A DNA stretch of 64,000 nt, taken from positions 736,955 to 800,954 of the forward strand of contig NZ_UAVP01000008.1 of assembly GCF_900446695.1 (NCBI RefSeq), read 5' to 3'. This DNA is from Capnocytophaga sputigena (GTDB lineage Bacteria > Bacteroidota > Bacteroidia > Flavobacteriales > Flavobacteriaceae). Shown here in pieces: positions 7,508 to 14,448 of this stretch. The notes below the pieces were generated by a model. The model saw only the letters and a list, made by a program, of their open reading frames with translations, ran no database searches and was not told where the DNA came from. Position numbers and translations under genes: made by a program. Numbering within the stretch: position 1 is the stretch's first letter; each line of letters begins with the position of its first letter.

Positions 7508-8236
7508 GGAGGTTGCGGGTCTTTTTAATAGATAATTGATGGCGGTGGCGGCGGCGTGTAAGCCAAAAGCGGCGGGCATAAAGCTGATGGTGCCGTAGAA
7601 TGATTTTTTATAATCCAGACCTTCGGTGCGCTGCATAGTGTCTTTGGAAACGATTTCGGAAGAGAATACGGCTTTGATACCTGAATCGATGCGCTCGTTT
7701 TTCAAGCGTTTGCGTATAAATTTAGCCAATGGGCAGTTATAGGTTTTCATCAGGTCGGCTACTTTTATTTGAGAAACATCGGTAGCGCCTCCTGCTCCCA
7801 TACAGCTTACTAAACGCACACGTTGGCGTTTGGCTGAGAGGATGAGGTTGAGCTTGGGGGTGATGCTATCGATACAATCAATCACATAATCGAACTGAGG
7901 GGTTACGATTTCGGTAGCGCGTTCGGGGGTGAGGAATTCGTGTATTACAGTAAGGTTGAGTTGGGGGTTGATGTCTAAAAGGCGGGCAGCCATTACATCG
8001 GTTTTGTTTTTGCCTACGGTGGACTGAAGGGCAGGCAGCTGTCGGTTAATATTAGATAGAGAAACGCAATCGCCATCGACAATGGTGAGGGAACCTACGC
8101 CTGCGCGGGCTATAAATTCGGCGGCAAAAGAGCCAACGCCTCCTAAGCCTACAATGAGGATATGTGCTTTTTGCAAGGTGTTGATGCCTTGCTGTTTGAT
8201 TAATAGTTCAGTACGTTCTAACCAGTGATTGTTCAT
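7505..8236 (-). CDS. tcdA: tRNA threonylcarbamoyladenosine dehydratase TcdA
   Basis: E1/ThiF-family ATP-dependent enzyme of 243 residues. It has the nucleotide-binding loop GLGGVGSFAAE, the D-x(n)-N-x-N-R-Q segment (DGDCVSLSNINRQ) and the FDYVIDCIDS strand typical of TcdA (also called CsdL/YgdL). It cyclises t6A37 to ct6A37 in tRNAs that read ANN codons. It is shorter than the E. coli protein (268 residues), as usual in Bacteroidetes. Transcription should start at the -7 box at 8303-8310. The leader contains a terminator-like hairpin directly before the start codon, noted separately. Confidence 0.9.
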   Translation of the reverse strand: MNNHWLERTELLIKQQGINTLQKAHILIVGLGGVGSFAAEFIARAGVGSLTIVDGDCVSLSNINRQLPALQSTVGKNKTDVMAARLLDINPQLNLTVIHEFLTPERATEIVTPQFDYVIDCIDSITPKLNLILSAKRQRVRLVSCMGAGGATDVSQIKVADLMKTYNCPLAKFIRKRLKNERIDSGIKAVFSSEIVSKDTMQRTEGLDYKKSFYGTISFMPAAFGLHAAATAINYLLKRPATS

Positions 8237-8244
8237 ATTTTAAA

Positions 8245-8271
8245 AAAGCCTCTTCGGTATGGAAGAGGCTT
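8245..8271 (-). terminator. terminator-like hairpin in the tcdA leader
   Basis: Perfect 10-bp stem AAGCCTCTTC / GAAGAGGCTT with a 6-base loop. On the minus strand it is followed by a T run that ends a few bases before the tcdA ATG. It lies between the tcdA promoter and its start codon, so it would be an attenuator rather than an end-of-gene signal. Confidence 0.55.
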
Positions 8272-8302
8272 GTACTTTTATAGTATCAAATTTTCTACGG
8301 TG

Positions 8303-8310
8303 CAAAGGTA
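8303..8310 (-). promoter_or_regulatory. -7 box of tcdA
   Basis: Complement reads TACCTTTG, about 67 bases upstream of the start codon. Confidence 0.6.
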
Positions 8311-8763
8311 GGAATAATATTGTGAAGTGCAAAAATATTTTGCTACTTAACGTGAGTTCGACGTAAGTAATTATTAAATAATCAGCAAAATGTTTTAAAT
8401 CTCCCACGAATTTCACGAATTTTCACGAATTTGGGAGTGTATAAAAGTCTTTATTTTTTATTATCTCACGAATTTTCACCTGACGGTGAATTATTTTGTG
8501 AATATATTATGTTACAAAGCTGTAAATCAATGTTCTATTATATCGGACTGACGTTACTTAATAAAACTGTCCGAAAAGTTTTTTTGGGGGGTGTTTATAA
8601 TGGGCATTTGCAAAACGCCCCTACATAACATACCGCAAAAGCGATTGATAATCAGAATAATCAACTTTGCCAAAGTTGCGAGCTGTATGGGCAGGAAACT
8701 TTGGCAAAGTATAGTGATGTAAAATCGAATTTTAGACTTTTTGAACAGCCTTATGGTTTTTAC
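8311..8763. other. 453-bp intergenic region made of dispersed repeats
   Basis: No convincing gene. It holds CACGAATTTTCACGAATT repeats (8406-8478), the palindrome TTCACCTGACGGTGAA (8475-8490, copy at 52188-52201), a GGGCATTTGCAAAACGCCC hairpin near 8600, and the 47-bp palindromic element at 8664-8710. A 65-codon plus-strand ORF crosses the repeats and has no family signal. Confidence 0.6.
8664..8710. repeat. 47-bp palindromic REP/MITE-like element, copy 1
   Basis: ACTTTGCCAAAGT-type termini (8664-8675 and 8698-8710) enclose a 22-base centre containing GCGAGCTGTATGGGCAGGAA. The same design, in the opposite orientation and with the same flanking bases, occurs at 43309-43355. Confidence 0.7.
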
Positions 8764-9342
8764 TTAGAAGAATAGAGCAACACCGATACCAACACCGAAG
8801 TTTCCTATACGCTGTTCATATTTGTTGTCTTTTTTCTGAGTAAGGCGATAATAATCGTACCCTAAATAACCAGTAATGGCGGCTCCTTCGTTTACGAAGT
8901 AGGCGATACCACCTTTAGCACCTAAAGTTAAACCTCTGTATTTTTGACTATCGTCTTTTCCTTCAGATTGACTTGCAAAACCTACTTTTGCTCCTACAAA
9001 TGGGGCTAATTTTCCGCCAATAGGGAAGAAATAAGTAGCATTAGGAGCAATTATAAAAGTATTCTTTTTAGTTTCGTTATTTCTTACTTTTGCTGTAGTA
9101 TTTTCATAACTTAATCCTAACCCTACAGCCAAGTTATTGATAACGAAATAGTTGATGTTAGGAGTGATTTTAAAAGTGTTTTCTGTTAAATCGTCACCTG
9201 CTCTACCATCGTATCGAGGGGTGGTTTTCACAGAATTGAAAGAAAGTCCTAAATCAGAACCTGCCATCCAGTTTCCTTTTTCAGTTTGTGCGTAGGTAGC
9301 GGCTGAAAAAGCGACAGCTACCATCAATAAAAATTTTTTCAT
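8764..9342 (-). CDS. outer-membrane beta-barrel protein
   Basis: Protein of 192 residues with a signal peptide (MKKFLLMVAVAFSAATYAQ). Repeated amphipathic strands follow: WMAGSDLGLSFNSV, INYFVINNLAVGLGLSYE, APNATYFFPIGGKLAPFVGAKVGF and LTLGAKGGIAYFVNEGAAITGYLGYDYYRL. It ends in FGVGIGVALFF, a C-terminal aromatic suitable for insertion by the Bam complex. It fits the small OmpW/OmpA-like barrel families common in Bacteroidetes. Substrate unknown. It is transcribed alone from a -7 box at 9371-9378. Sequence differs clearly from the barrel at 5055-5741, so it is not a recent duplicate. Confidence 0.75.
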   Translation of the reverse strand: MKKFLLMVAVAFSAATYAQTEKGNWMAGSDLGLSFNSVKTTPRYDGRAGDDLTENTFKITPNINYFVINNLAVGLGLSYENTTAKVRNNETKKNTFIIAPNATYFFPIGGKLAPFVGAKVGFASQSEGKDDSQKYRGLTLGAKGGIAYFVNEGAAITGYLGYDYYRLTQKKDNKYEQRIGNFGVGIGVALFF

Positions 9343-9370
9343 ATAGTTTATATTTTAATGTTTATAAGGG

Positions 9371-9378
9371 CAAAGATA
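9371..9378 (-). promoter_or_regulatory. -7 box of the beta-barrel gene
   Basis: Complement reads TATCTTTG, 29 bases upstream of the start codon. Confidence 0.6.
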
Positions 9379-9425
9379 TGAAATAATTACGAAATACGAG
9401 TTACGAATGACGAAAAAGTTGGTTT

Positions 9426-10196
9426 TTATTTAATAACATTACATCCCCAGCCGTCGTAATAACCATTGAATTGGAGGGAGAGTTCAATCAGGTCGGATAC
9501 GATTTCTTCGATGTGCTCGATGTGGTCTTCGCGAGAGAAATTGAGTACATAGCGGCTTTCGGGGTTGTTTTCTTCGTTGTATTTGGCTGAAAGGATTTTA
9601 AAACCTAAGCTTTTTATCTGTTCGATAAAGGCTTTTTGTTCGTTTTCTTCACCGAAATACACCCAGTGGTCGATTTCACGGGGTTTTTCGAGGGTATCAC
9701 CACTTTCTTTTAGTTGTTCAATCACTATTCGGTTGAGGATTTGGTGGATTTCTACGCCATTGGGGTAGAGTGTATCCCAATATTCTTTCCACTGAGGGTC
9801 GTTAGCTGAAAGACATTTAAACTCATAGGAAGGGAAAGCTTCCATTGCTTTATAGCAAGCTTTTACAACGGTTTCGGCATCTTTGCTGTAGCTATAGATT
9901 TCGCGGTTGCCTCCTCCGGTAACGATGGCTACCTCAATAGCTCCTGCACTCTCGATAGCATCGCAAAGAGCGTCCTCGATATCCGCAAGGGTTTCGAACT
10001 CTTCTTGAGATGAAAAGCCATTATCGTAAGGGTGCTGCATTTTCACAATGGCACGCACTACCACGGGAAAATCTGCGATAGGAGCGATGTCTTCCAAGGC
10101 TAAATTCAGCCGAATAGAAACGGGGGTTTCGCCGAAAGAAGTGCGGTAGAAGTCCCAGTTTTCGGGGATTTCGACAGGGGGATGGTTGTCATTCAT
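9426..10196 (-). CDS. DUF695 / RraB two-domain protein
   Basis: Cytosolic protein of 256 residues with two domains. Residues about 10-155 (ENWDFYRTSFGETPVSIRLNL...VTGGGNREIYSYSKD) match my memory of DUF695. Residues about 160-256 (DHWVYFGEENEQKAFIEQIKSLGF...YVLNFSREDHIEHIEEIVSDLIEL) resemble RraB, the regulator of ribonuclease E activity. The fusion is known in other bacteria, where its function is unsettled. No secretion signal. A -7 box sits at 10220-10227. A decayed copy of its last 40 or so codons lies at 12612-12720, so the gene was once duplicated or part of a larger family here. Confidence 0.8.
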   Translation of the reverse strand: MNDNHPPVEIPENWDFYRTSFGETPVSIRLNLALEDIAPIADFPVVVRAIVKMQHPYDNGFSSQEEFETLADIEDALCDAIESAGAIEVAIVTGGGNREIYSYSKDAETVVKACYKAMEAFPSYEFKCLSANDPQWKEYWDTLYPNGVEIHQILNRIVIEQLKESGDTLEKPREIDHWVYFGEENEQKAFIEQIKSLGFKILSAKYNEENNPESRYVLNFSREDHIEHIEEIVSDLIELSLQFNGYYDGWGCNVIK

Positions 10197-10219
10197 AGGG
10201 AATTGTTTTTAATAAAGGA

Positions 10220-10227
10220 CAAAGGTA
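10220..10227 (-). promoter_or_regulatory. -7 box of the DUF695/RraB gene
   Basis: Complement reads TACCTTTG, 24 bases before the start codon. Confidence 0.6.
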
Positions 10228-10267
10228 GTGATTTTTGTTGATGTTTTGCAAATCTGATAAATATTAC

Positions 10268-10275
10268 TATTTTTG
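10268..10275 (+). promoter_or_regulatory. -7 box of the lipoprotein gene at 10301
   Basis: TATTTTTG with a TTTTG element about 19 bp upstream. The short distance to the ATG supports the start at 10301 rather than an earlier in-frame start. Confidence 0.6.
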
Positions 10276-10300
10276 TACGCGGAATATAAAAGAAATCTTT

Positions 10301-11125
10301 ATGAGAAAAATTATAGTTTTTTTAGGGTTGCTATTCTTTAGTTTGGCTTCTTGCAGTCAGACGCCTATTAAAAAGAGTGATTGGGAGGAAATGGGACTTC
10401 GTGGGAAAGTAAAATCTTTGAAGTATCGCATTTATAAGGATTATGTTGATGATAAAACGGAGAGTCGCGAGAACGAAATAAAGAAGTTATTAGAAAACAC
10501 AGGTTCTACTTTGTTTTTTGATAAAAAGGGATATATTACTGAATATGTAGATCATATGGGTATAAAGGTGCCTTTAATATATGACTATAAGCAAAGAACT
10601 GTTACTATGAAATATGCTGAAGACACTTCTTTTTCTATTACTAAAATAAACAAATATGACTTACAAGGCAATAAGATAGAGGAAGCTATGGGGTATAGGA
10701 ATACTTGGACAACGGAAGAGCATATGCTTACTTATAACGATGCTAAACAGGTTGTTGAGAGGATAATAAAGAATGGGATGATGGTAAACTCTAAGAAAGA
10801 AGAGGGCTATTTATCAGAAAAATATAATTATAAATATGACTCTAAAGGTCGTGTGGTAGAAGAAACTTTTAGCAAATACAATAGTTTTTCGGATAAATGG
10901 TATATGTGTGATGTTACTCATTATGAATATAATGATAGGGGAGATGTAAGCCAGAGAGAAATTAGGACTTTTTCTAAAGGAGATAAACTTGATAAAATTT
11001 ATCAGTCTCGTTTAGATTATACGTATGATTCTCGGGGTAATTTTATCACTCTAATTGAATATCTTCGCACTGATGAAGGAGAAAAGAAGATGTTGTCTTT
11101 AGAGCGAGAAATAGAGTATTATTAA
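10301..11125 (+). CDS. YD-repeat-like lipoprotein
   Basis: Protein of 274 residues starting MRKIIVFLGLLFFSLASCSQTP, with a lipobox ending LASC. An in-frame start 22 codons upstream is rejected because it would precede the promoter box at 10268-10275. The mature protein has loose repeats of YDLQGNKIEEA, YDSKGRVVEETF, YNDRGDVSQREI and YDSRGNFITLIEY, the YD/RHS-like beta repeat. The residues after the cysteine (SQTPIKKSD) do not look like the Capnocytophaga surface-export signal, so it may stay on the periplasmic side. This differs from its relatives at 3923 and 16234. Function unknown. Confidence 0.75.
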   Translation: MRKIIVFLGLLFFSLASCSQTPIKKSDWEEMGLRGKVKSLKYRIYKDYVDDKTESRENEIKKLLENTGSTLFFDKKGYITEYVDHMGIKVPLIYDYKQRTVTMKYAEDTSFSITKINKYDLQGNKIEEAMGYRNTWTTEEHMLTYNDAKQVVERIIKNGMMVNSKKEEGYLSEKYNYKYDSKGRVVEETFSKYNSFSDKWYMCDVTHYEYNDRGDVSQREIRTFSKGDKLDKIYQSRLDYTYDSRGNFITLIEYLRTDEGEKKMLSLEREIEYY

Positions 11126-11229
11126 AAAAGATGAGTTCATAATCAAACAGAAGAACAGCCATTGTTTTTTAAGTCTCGCACAGATTGAGATGTAAATATA
11201 ATTGTAAATCAGCTTTAAAATATCTGAAA

Positions 11230-11682
11230 ATGACTATAACAGACGCTCCTAATACCTACAATAATGCTATAGAGATACTCTACCAGAAGGGATATGAAGT
11301 GTTTTTACTTGACAAAGATGAAGATTACCTCATTTATATGAAAAAGAGTGAGGAAGTTACTGTTGCCAATGACCCTCTTTCGCTATTGGCTATAAGTTAT
11401 TTGAAAGAAAATGGAAAAATAGTAGATGAGTGCTGGGAAGATAAGTTTATGGACAACTTTTCGGCATTAGCTATTAAGGAGATACTCAGTAGAAAATACA
11501 GCATAAAAATTACTGATAAACACTCCGATTGGTATGACTGGATTGTTAAGAAGAAAGATGAAATGTACTTTGCACAAACGCCTCTTAGGCTCTTGGCTTT
11601 GCTGTTGCTCATAGATTATTATGGATGGGATTGGTATAAAATAGCTGTTCCTTCTCACCTCAACGAACTAAAAAGCTACTAA
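11230..11682 (+). CDS. hypothetical protein
   Basis: Protein of 150 residues; family not recognised. ATG at 11230 is chosen because it begins a clean protein (MTITDAPNTYNNAIEILYQKGYEVFLLDKDEDYLIYMKKSEE). The in-frame codons before it look like untranslated leader. The N-terminal 60 residues are mixed alpha/beta. The C-terminal half has tryptophan-rich segments (HSDWYDWIVKKKDEMYF, DYYGWDWYKIAVP). Short hydrophobic helices (PLSLLAISYL, PLRLLALLLLIDYY) look like buried helices rather than membrane spans. The repeated P-L-x-L-L-A-L motif hints at two related halves. It ends at a strong bidirectional terminator. Confidence 0.6.
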   Translation: MTITDAPNTYNNAIEILYQKGYEVFLLDKDEDYLIYMKKSEEVTVANDPLSLLAISYLKENGKIVDECWEDKFMDNFSALAIKEILSRKYSIKITDKHSDWYDWIVKKKDEMYFAQTPLRLLALLLLIDYYGWDWYKIAVPSHLNELKSY

Positions 11683-11689
11683 AAACAAC

Positions 11690-11727
11690 AAAGGCTGTTG
11701 CAAACTAAATTTTGCGACAGCCTTTTT
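11690..11727. terminator. bidirectional terminator between convergent genes
   Basis: AAAGGCTGT...ACAGCCTTTT stem, extended by TGCAAA/TTTTGCG, with A and T runs on both sides. It sits between the plus-strand gene ending at 11682 and dodA ending at 11749. Confidence 0.8.
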
Positions 11728-11748
11728 TATAGGTTTAATTCTTATGAT

Positions 11749-12546
11749 CTAAGACTTTCCTCCCACGAGTACTGAGGTCATACTGATAGAGCCTCCTACG
11801 ATTGAATCATTGAAAATCAGTACGTCATCATCTTCTTCTCGCAAAGCCATTACATAGAGCAAAGGCAAGTAATGATCGGGGGTGGGGACTGATAGTTTTG
11901 CGTTTTCTCCGAATTGCTCGAAATGTACTAATGCCTCTAAGTTATTATCGGTTATCGTTTTATTGATTTGATCACGAAAGGCAAAAGCCCAATCATAACC
12001 AGCATCTAAATCATTGATATAACGAAAGTTCATCAGGCGCAAGTTATGTATAATATCCCCGCTTGCTAAAATCAATACTCCTTGTTTGCGCAAGGGAGCG
12101 AGTTTTTTGGCTAAATCGGCGTGCCATTGAGCAGGCTTGATAGCATCTAAGCTCAGTTGTACTACAGGAATATCTGCCTTTGGGTACAAGAACTTTAATA
12201 CCGCCCAAGCGCCGTGGTCAAATCCGCGTTCGGGGTCTACTTTTAGGTCAGTATCCGCAAGTAGTTCTTGCACTTGTGCTACTAACTCTGGAGAACCTTT
12301 AGCGGGATATTGCACTTCGCTGAGAGCTTTTGGAAATCCATAGAAATCATACATCATTGGAGGGTTAGGGTTTCCCATAATAAATAACCCCTCACTATAC
12401 CAATGAGCAGAAATACACAAGATAGCTTTTGGTTTATCAAAAGTCTGTGTGATTTCGGCAAACTTTTGGTTAAAAGGATTCTGCTCATCAAGAGCGTTCA
12501 TTGGATTGCCGTGTCCTACAAATAGAGCGGGTGTTTTTTCGGACAT
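11749..12546 (-). CDS. ygiD: DODA-type extradiol dioxygenase (YgiD)
   Basis: Protein of 265 residues of the class III extradiol dioxygenase (LigB-like) family. The four histidines expected around the metal are visible: His12 (FVGHGNPM), His48 (ISAHWYS), His167 (GDIIHNLR) and His225 (TPDHYLPLLY). FDHGAWAVL is a further conserved segment. E. coli YgiD opens the ring of L-DOPA in vitro; the natural substrate is unsettled, so the 4,5-DOPA dioxygenase name is by family only. Cytosolic, about the usual length. No pathway partners are adjacent. Upstream lies the decayed RraB fragment. Confidence 0.88.
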   Translation of the reverse strand: MSEKTPALFVGHGNPMNALDEQNPFNQKFAEITQTFDKPKAILCISAHWYSEGLFIMGNPNPPMMYDFYGFPKALSEVQYPAKGSPELVAQVQELLADTDLKVDPERGFDHGAWAVLKFLYPKADIPVVQLSLDAIKPAQWHADLAKKLAPLRKQGVLILASGDIIHNLRLMNFRYINDLDAGYDWAFAFRDQINKTITDNNLEALVHFEQFGENAKLSVPTPDHYLPLLYVMALREEDDDVLIFNDSIVGGSISMTSVLVGGKS

Positions 12547-12611
12547 AATAATGATGTTATTAGGAGGTGAATTAAGGAGTAGTGTTTTTTTACTCAGTAA
12601 TGATATTGCAT

Positions 12612-12720
12612 TCTTGTCATCGTAGTGGTCATTGAACTGGAAGGAGAGTTCAGTAAGGTTGGATACAATTTCTTCGATGTGCTTGATGTAGTCTTCACGA
12701 GAGAACTTGAGGACACAACA
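12612..12720 (-). pseudogene. decayed C-terminal fragment of a DUF695/RraB gene
   Basis: Read on the minus strand, this stretch encodes VLKFSREDYIKHIEEIV followed by SNLTELSFQFNDHYDD. It aligns without gaps to VLNFSREDHIEHIEEIV...YYDG at the end of the protein at 9426-10196. Nucleotide similarity is also plain (for example ATTTCTTCGATGTGCT in both). There is no start codon and no upstream remainder; the AT-rich cassette begins within 40 bases. I read it as the scar left when foreign DNA replaced the rest of a paralogous gene. Confidence 0.75.
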
Positions 12721-12758
12721 CCCTTATGGTGTATTTTTCTTATTGTAACTTTTTGATT

Positions 12759-13373
12759 TTATGATTCTAATTCCTCTAATCTTTTCTTTATTGAAATTGC
12801 TTGCAATGCAGGGTTAATAGAACAGAAAAGATACATAGTTGAAGATAAGATAACTAATTCAGATATGATAAATGTTATTAAAATATCTCTTGTAAAATCA
12901 GCAAAGGAATTATAAAATAATATTATCATTCCAATGGCTACAATAAATGAAATAAATACAATGGTTAGAAAAATGTATGTGAATATTTGCTCTAAATAAG
13001 ATATTTTTACAATGATATGATTATCTTTAAAAACAAGATAACTTTTACTATTTTTAATAGTCTTCCAAGTAAAATTCTTCCCTAATTTATTTTTTAATTC
13101 TATATACTTTTCAATACTCACGGCATTTGTTTCTATACCTGTTCTTAAAGAAAAGTATAATTCTTTCAAATCATCTTTTATAAAACTATCTCTAAAATTA
13201 TCTCCAAACCTATCAAAAGTCTCATTGAGTTCTTTTAATGTTAGTAACTTTTTTCTTTTTTCATTGTATGAATAATCAATTGTATTTTTAAACAACTTAA
13301 TGAAAATTATTAGAGTAGACACTATTGTGGAAACTAATGCAATTATTTTTGTAATTATATCTATATTTTCCAT
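12759..13373 (-). CDS. three-helix membrane protein of the AT-rich cassette
   Basis: Protein of 204 residues starting MENIDIITK; the ATG at 13371-13373 lies 12 bases after the upstream stop, and a TTG three codons earlier is less likely. One membrane helix at residues about 6-28 is followed by a soluble, charged, helical stretch of about 100 residues, then two helices at about 130-153 and 163-185, and a cytosolic tail. No family recognised. Base composition is strikingly AT-rich compared with neighbours. It is co-directional with, and almost touching, the CBS-HEPN-like gene, so the two probably form one unit. A membrane effector or anchor role is inference. Confidence 0.7.
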   Translation of the reverse strand: MENIDIITKIIALVSTIVSTLIIFIKLFKNTIDYSYNEKRKKLLTLKELNETFDRFGDNFRDSFIKDDLKELYFSLRTGIETNAVSIEKYIELKNKLGKNFTWKTIKNSKSYLVFKDNHIIVKISYLEQIFTYIFLTIVFISFIVAIGMIILFYNSFADFTRDILITFIISELVILSSTMYLFCSINPALQAISIKKRLEELES

Positions 13374-13385
13374 TTTATTCAAAAG

Positions 13386-14366
13386 TTAATATCTGTATTT
13401 AACCAACTCTGTTAAGAAATGAGCCATATTTACTAAGTCATTTCTTTGTTTATCTGTTATTCCATCTGTATCAAAATGCATAATATCATTTCGTGTTTTT
13501 CTAATTTCATCTAATTGTTTTATAAATAATTTCCGTTCAATTTTTAAACCAAGTTTGTTCCATCCCTCCTCATTCTCTATTAATCTTATATATTGACCAA
13601 AAGTTAAATCATCAATAAATTTAGGTTCTTCTTCTCCTTGTTGGCATATTCCTTTTATATCTTCTATTAAGAACTTATCATCAAGTAATAATCGGATTAA
13701 GTTTTCTATTCTTTCTAATAATAGAAAAGGTTCTGTTAGAGAGAAAAATTGTGAACTAATATCAGCAATTGTTACTATTCCAGATAAGGATTTATCTTTT
13801 TCTTGAACAAGAATAACTTCTTCTTTTATAACAATTTTTATAGCTTCAAGGAGAGGAGTATCTTTCGGTAGAATTATAAAATCTGTTTTTAAATAATCTT
13901 TAACATCTGATGATGTATTTCCATTTGAGATGCCAATAGCCAATGTTTCCCAACTAATAAAACCAGCTACAGATTTTGGGTTGCTCATAACAGGAAGTTG
14001 TGAGAATTTTTTCATCATCATTAGTGTTATAGCTTCTGAAATTTTTGCATCTCTTGTTATTGTTACAGGAACATTATTAGCAGAAGGTAAAATGCTAATT
14101 TTCAATATAGGATCCTTCCCTAATTTGCTTTTAGCAGTTTCTTTATGTTTAAGAGTAATTTCTCCATCTATCCATGTTTCTTGATAATTTGGTTCTGTTA
14201 CTAAGTTTTTTTCTTTTAAAAACTCATCAATTCTTGCTTTATTTCCAGAACTTCTTTTTTCATAATAGAAATATCCTAATAAATCACGTGTAGTTATATT
14301 AAACGTTTTTTCTTTATTAGTTGTAATTTCTCTTACCATTTCGGAAAATTCGTCTTTTATATTCAT
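13386..14366 (-). CDS. CBS-domain protein with HEPN-like C-terminus
   Basis: Cytosolic protein of 326 residues, ATG at 14364-14366 (a TTG three codons earlier is possible). Residues 1-75 form an N-terminal domain (TTRDLLGYFYYEKRSSGNKARIDEFL...WIDGEI). Residues about 90-145 and 158-208 look like a tandem CBS pair (LPVMSNPKSVAGFISWETLA; LVQEKDKSLSGIVTIADIS), the usual binder of adenine nucleotides. Residues about 215-326 are helical and contain R-N-D-I-M-H at 292-297, the R-x4-H pattern of HEPN ribonucleases and related helical domains. No membrane span. AT-rich, paired with the membrane protein downstream. A nucleotide-sensing RNase or regulator is inferred; HEPN assignment rests on one motif. 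Confidence 0.75.
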   Translation of the reverse strand: MNIKDEFSEMVREITTNKEKTFNITTRDLLGYFYYEKRSSGNKARIDEFLKEKNLVTEPNYQETWIDGEITLKHKETAKSKLGKDPILKISILPSANNVPVTITRDAKISEAITLMMMKKFSQLPVMSNPKSVAGFISWETLAIGISNGNTSSDVKDYLKTDFIILPKDTPLLEAIKIVIKEEVILVQEKDKSLSGIVTIADISSQFFSLTEPFLLLERIENLIRLLLDDKFLIEDIKGICQQGEEEPKFIDDLTFGQYIRLIENEEGWNKLGLKIERKLFIKQLDEIRKTRNDIMHFDTDGITDKQRNDLVNMAHFLTELVKYRY

Positions 14367-14399
14367 AATATACAAAAAATTATTATATACTTGGTACTT

Positions 14400-14434
14400 A
14401 ATAGGCTTGAGTATAATAATATCTCAAGCCTATT
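14400..14434 (-). terminator. terminator after aspS
   Basis: Perfect 12-bp inverted repeat AATAGGCTTGAG / CTCAAGCCTATT with an 11-base loop, directly after the aspS stop. It separates aspS from the AT-rich cassette. Confidence 0.8.
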
Positions 14435-14448
14435 AAATATTAATTCTA

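Noticed and set aside
8406..8478. CACGAATTTTCACGAATT repeats as a possible CRISPR array.
   Set aside because: Units are contiguous and short, with no spacers and no cas genes in the window.
8431..8628. 65-codon plus-strand ORF in the repeat-rich gap.
   Set aside because: It runs through dispersed palindromes and tandem repeats and shows no protein-like pattern.
13386..14366. Housekeeping CBS-domain signalling protein as the simple reading.
   Set aside because: Not fully rejected: the N-terminal and CBS parts are common. The AT-rich composition, HEPN-like motif and paired membrane gene made the mobile-module reading more interesting, so it is given as a hypothesis only.
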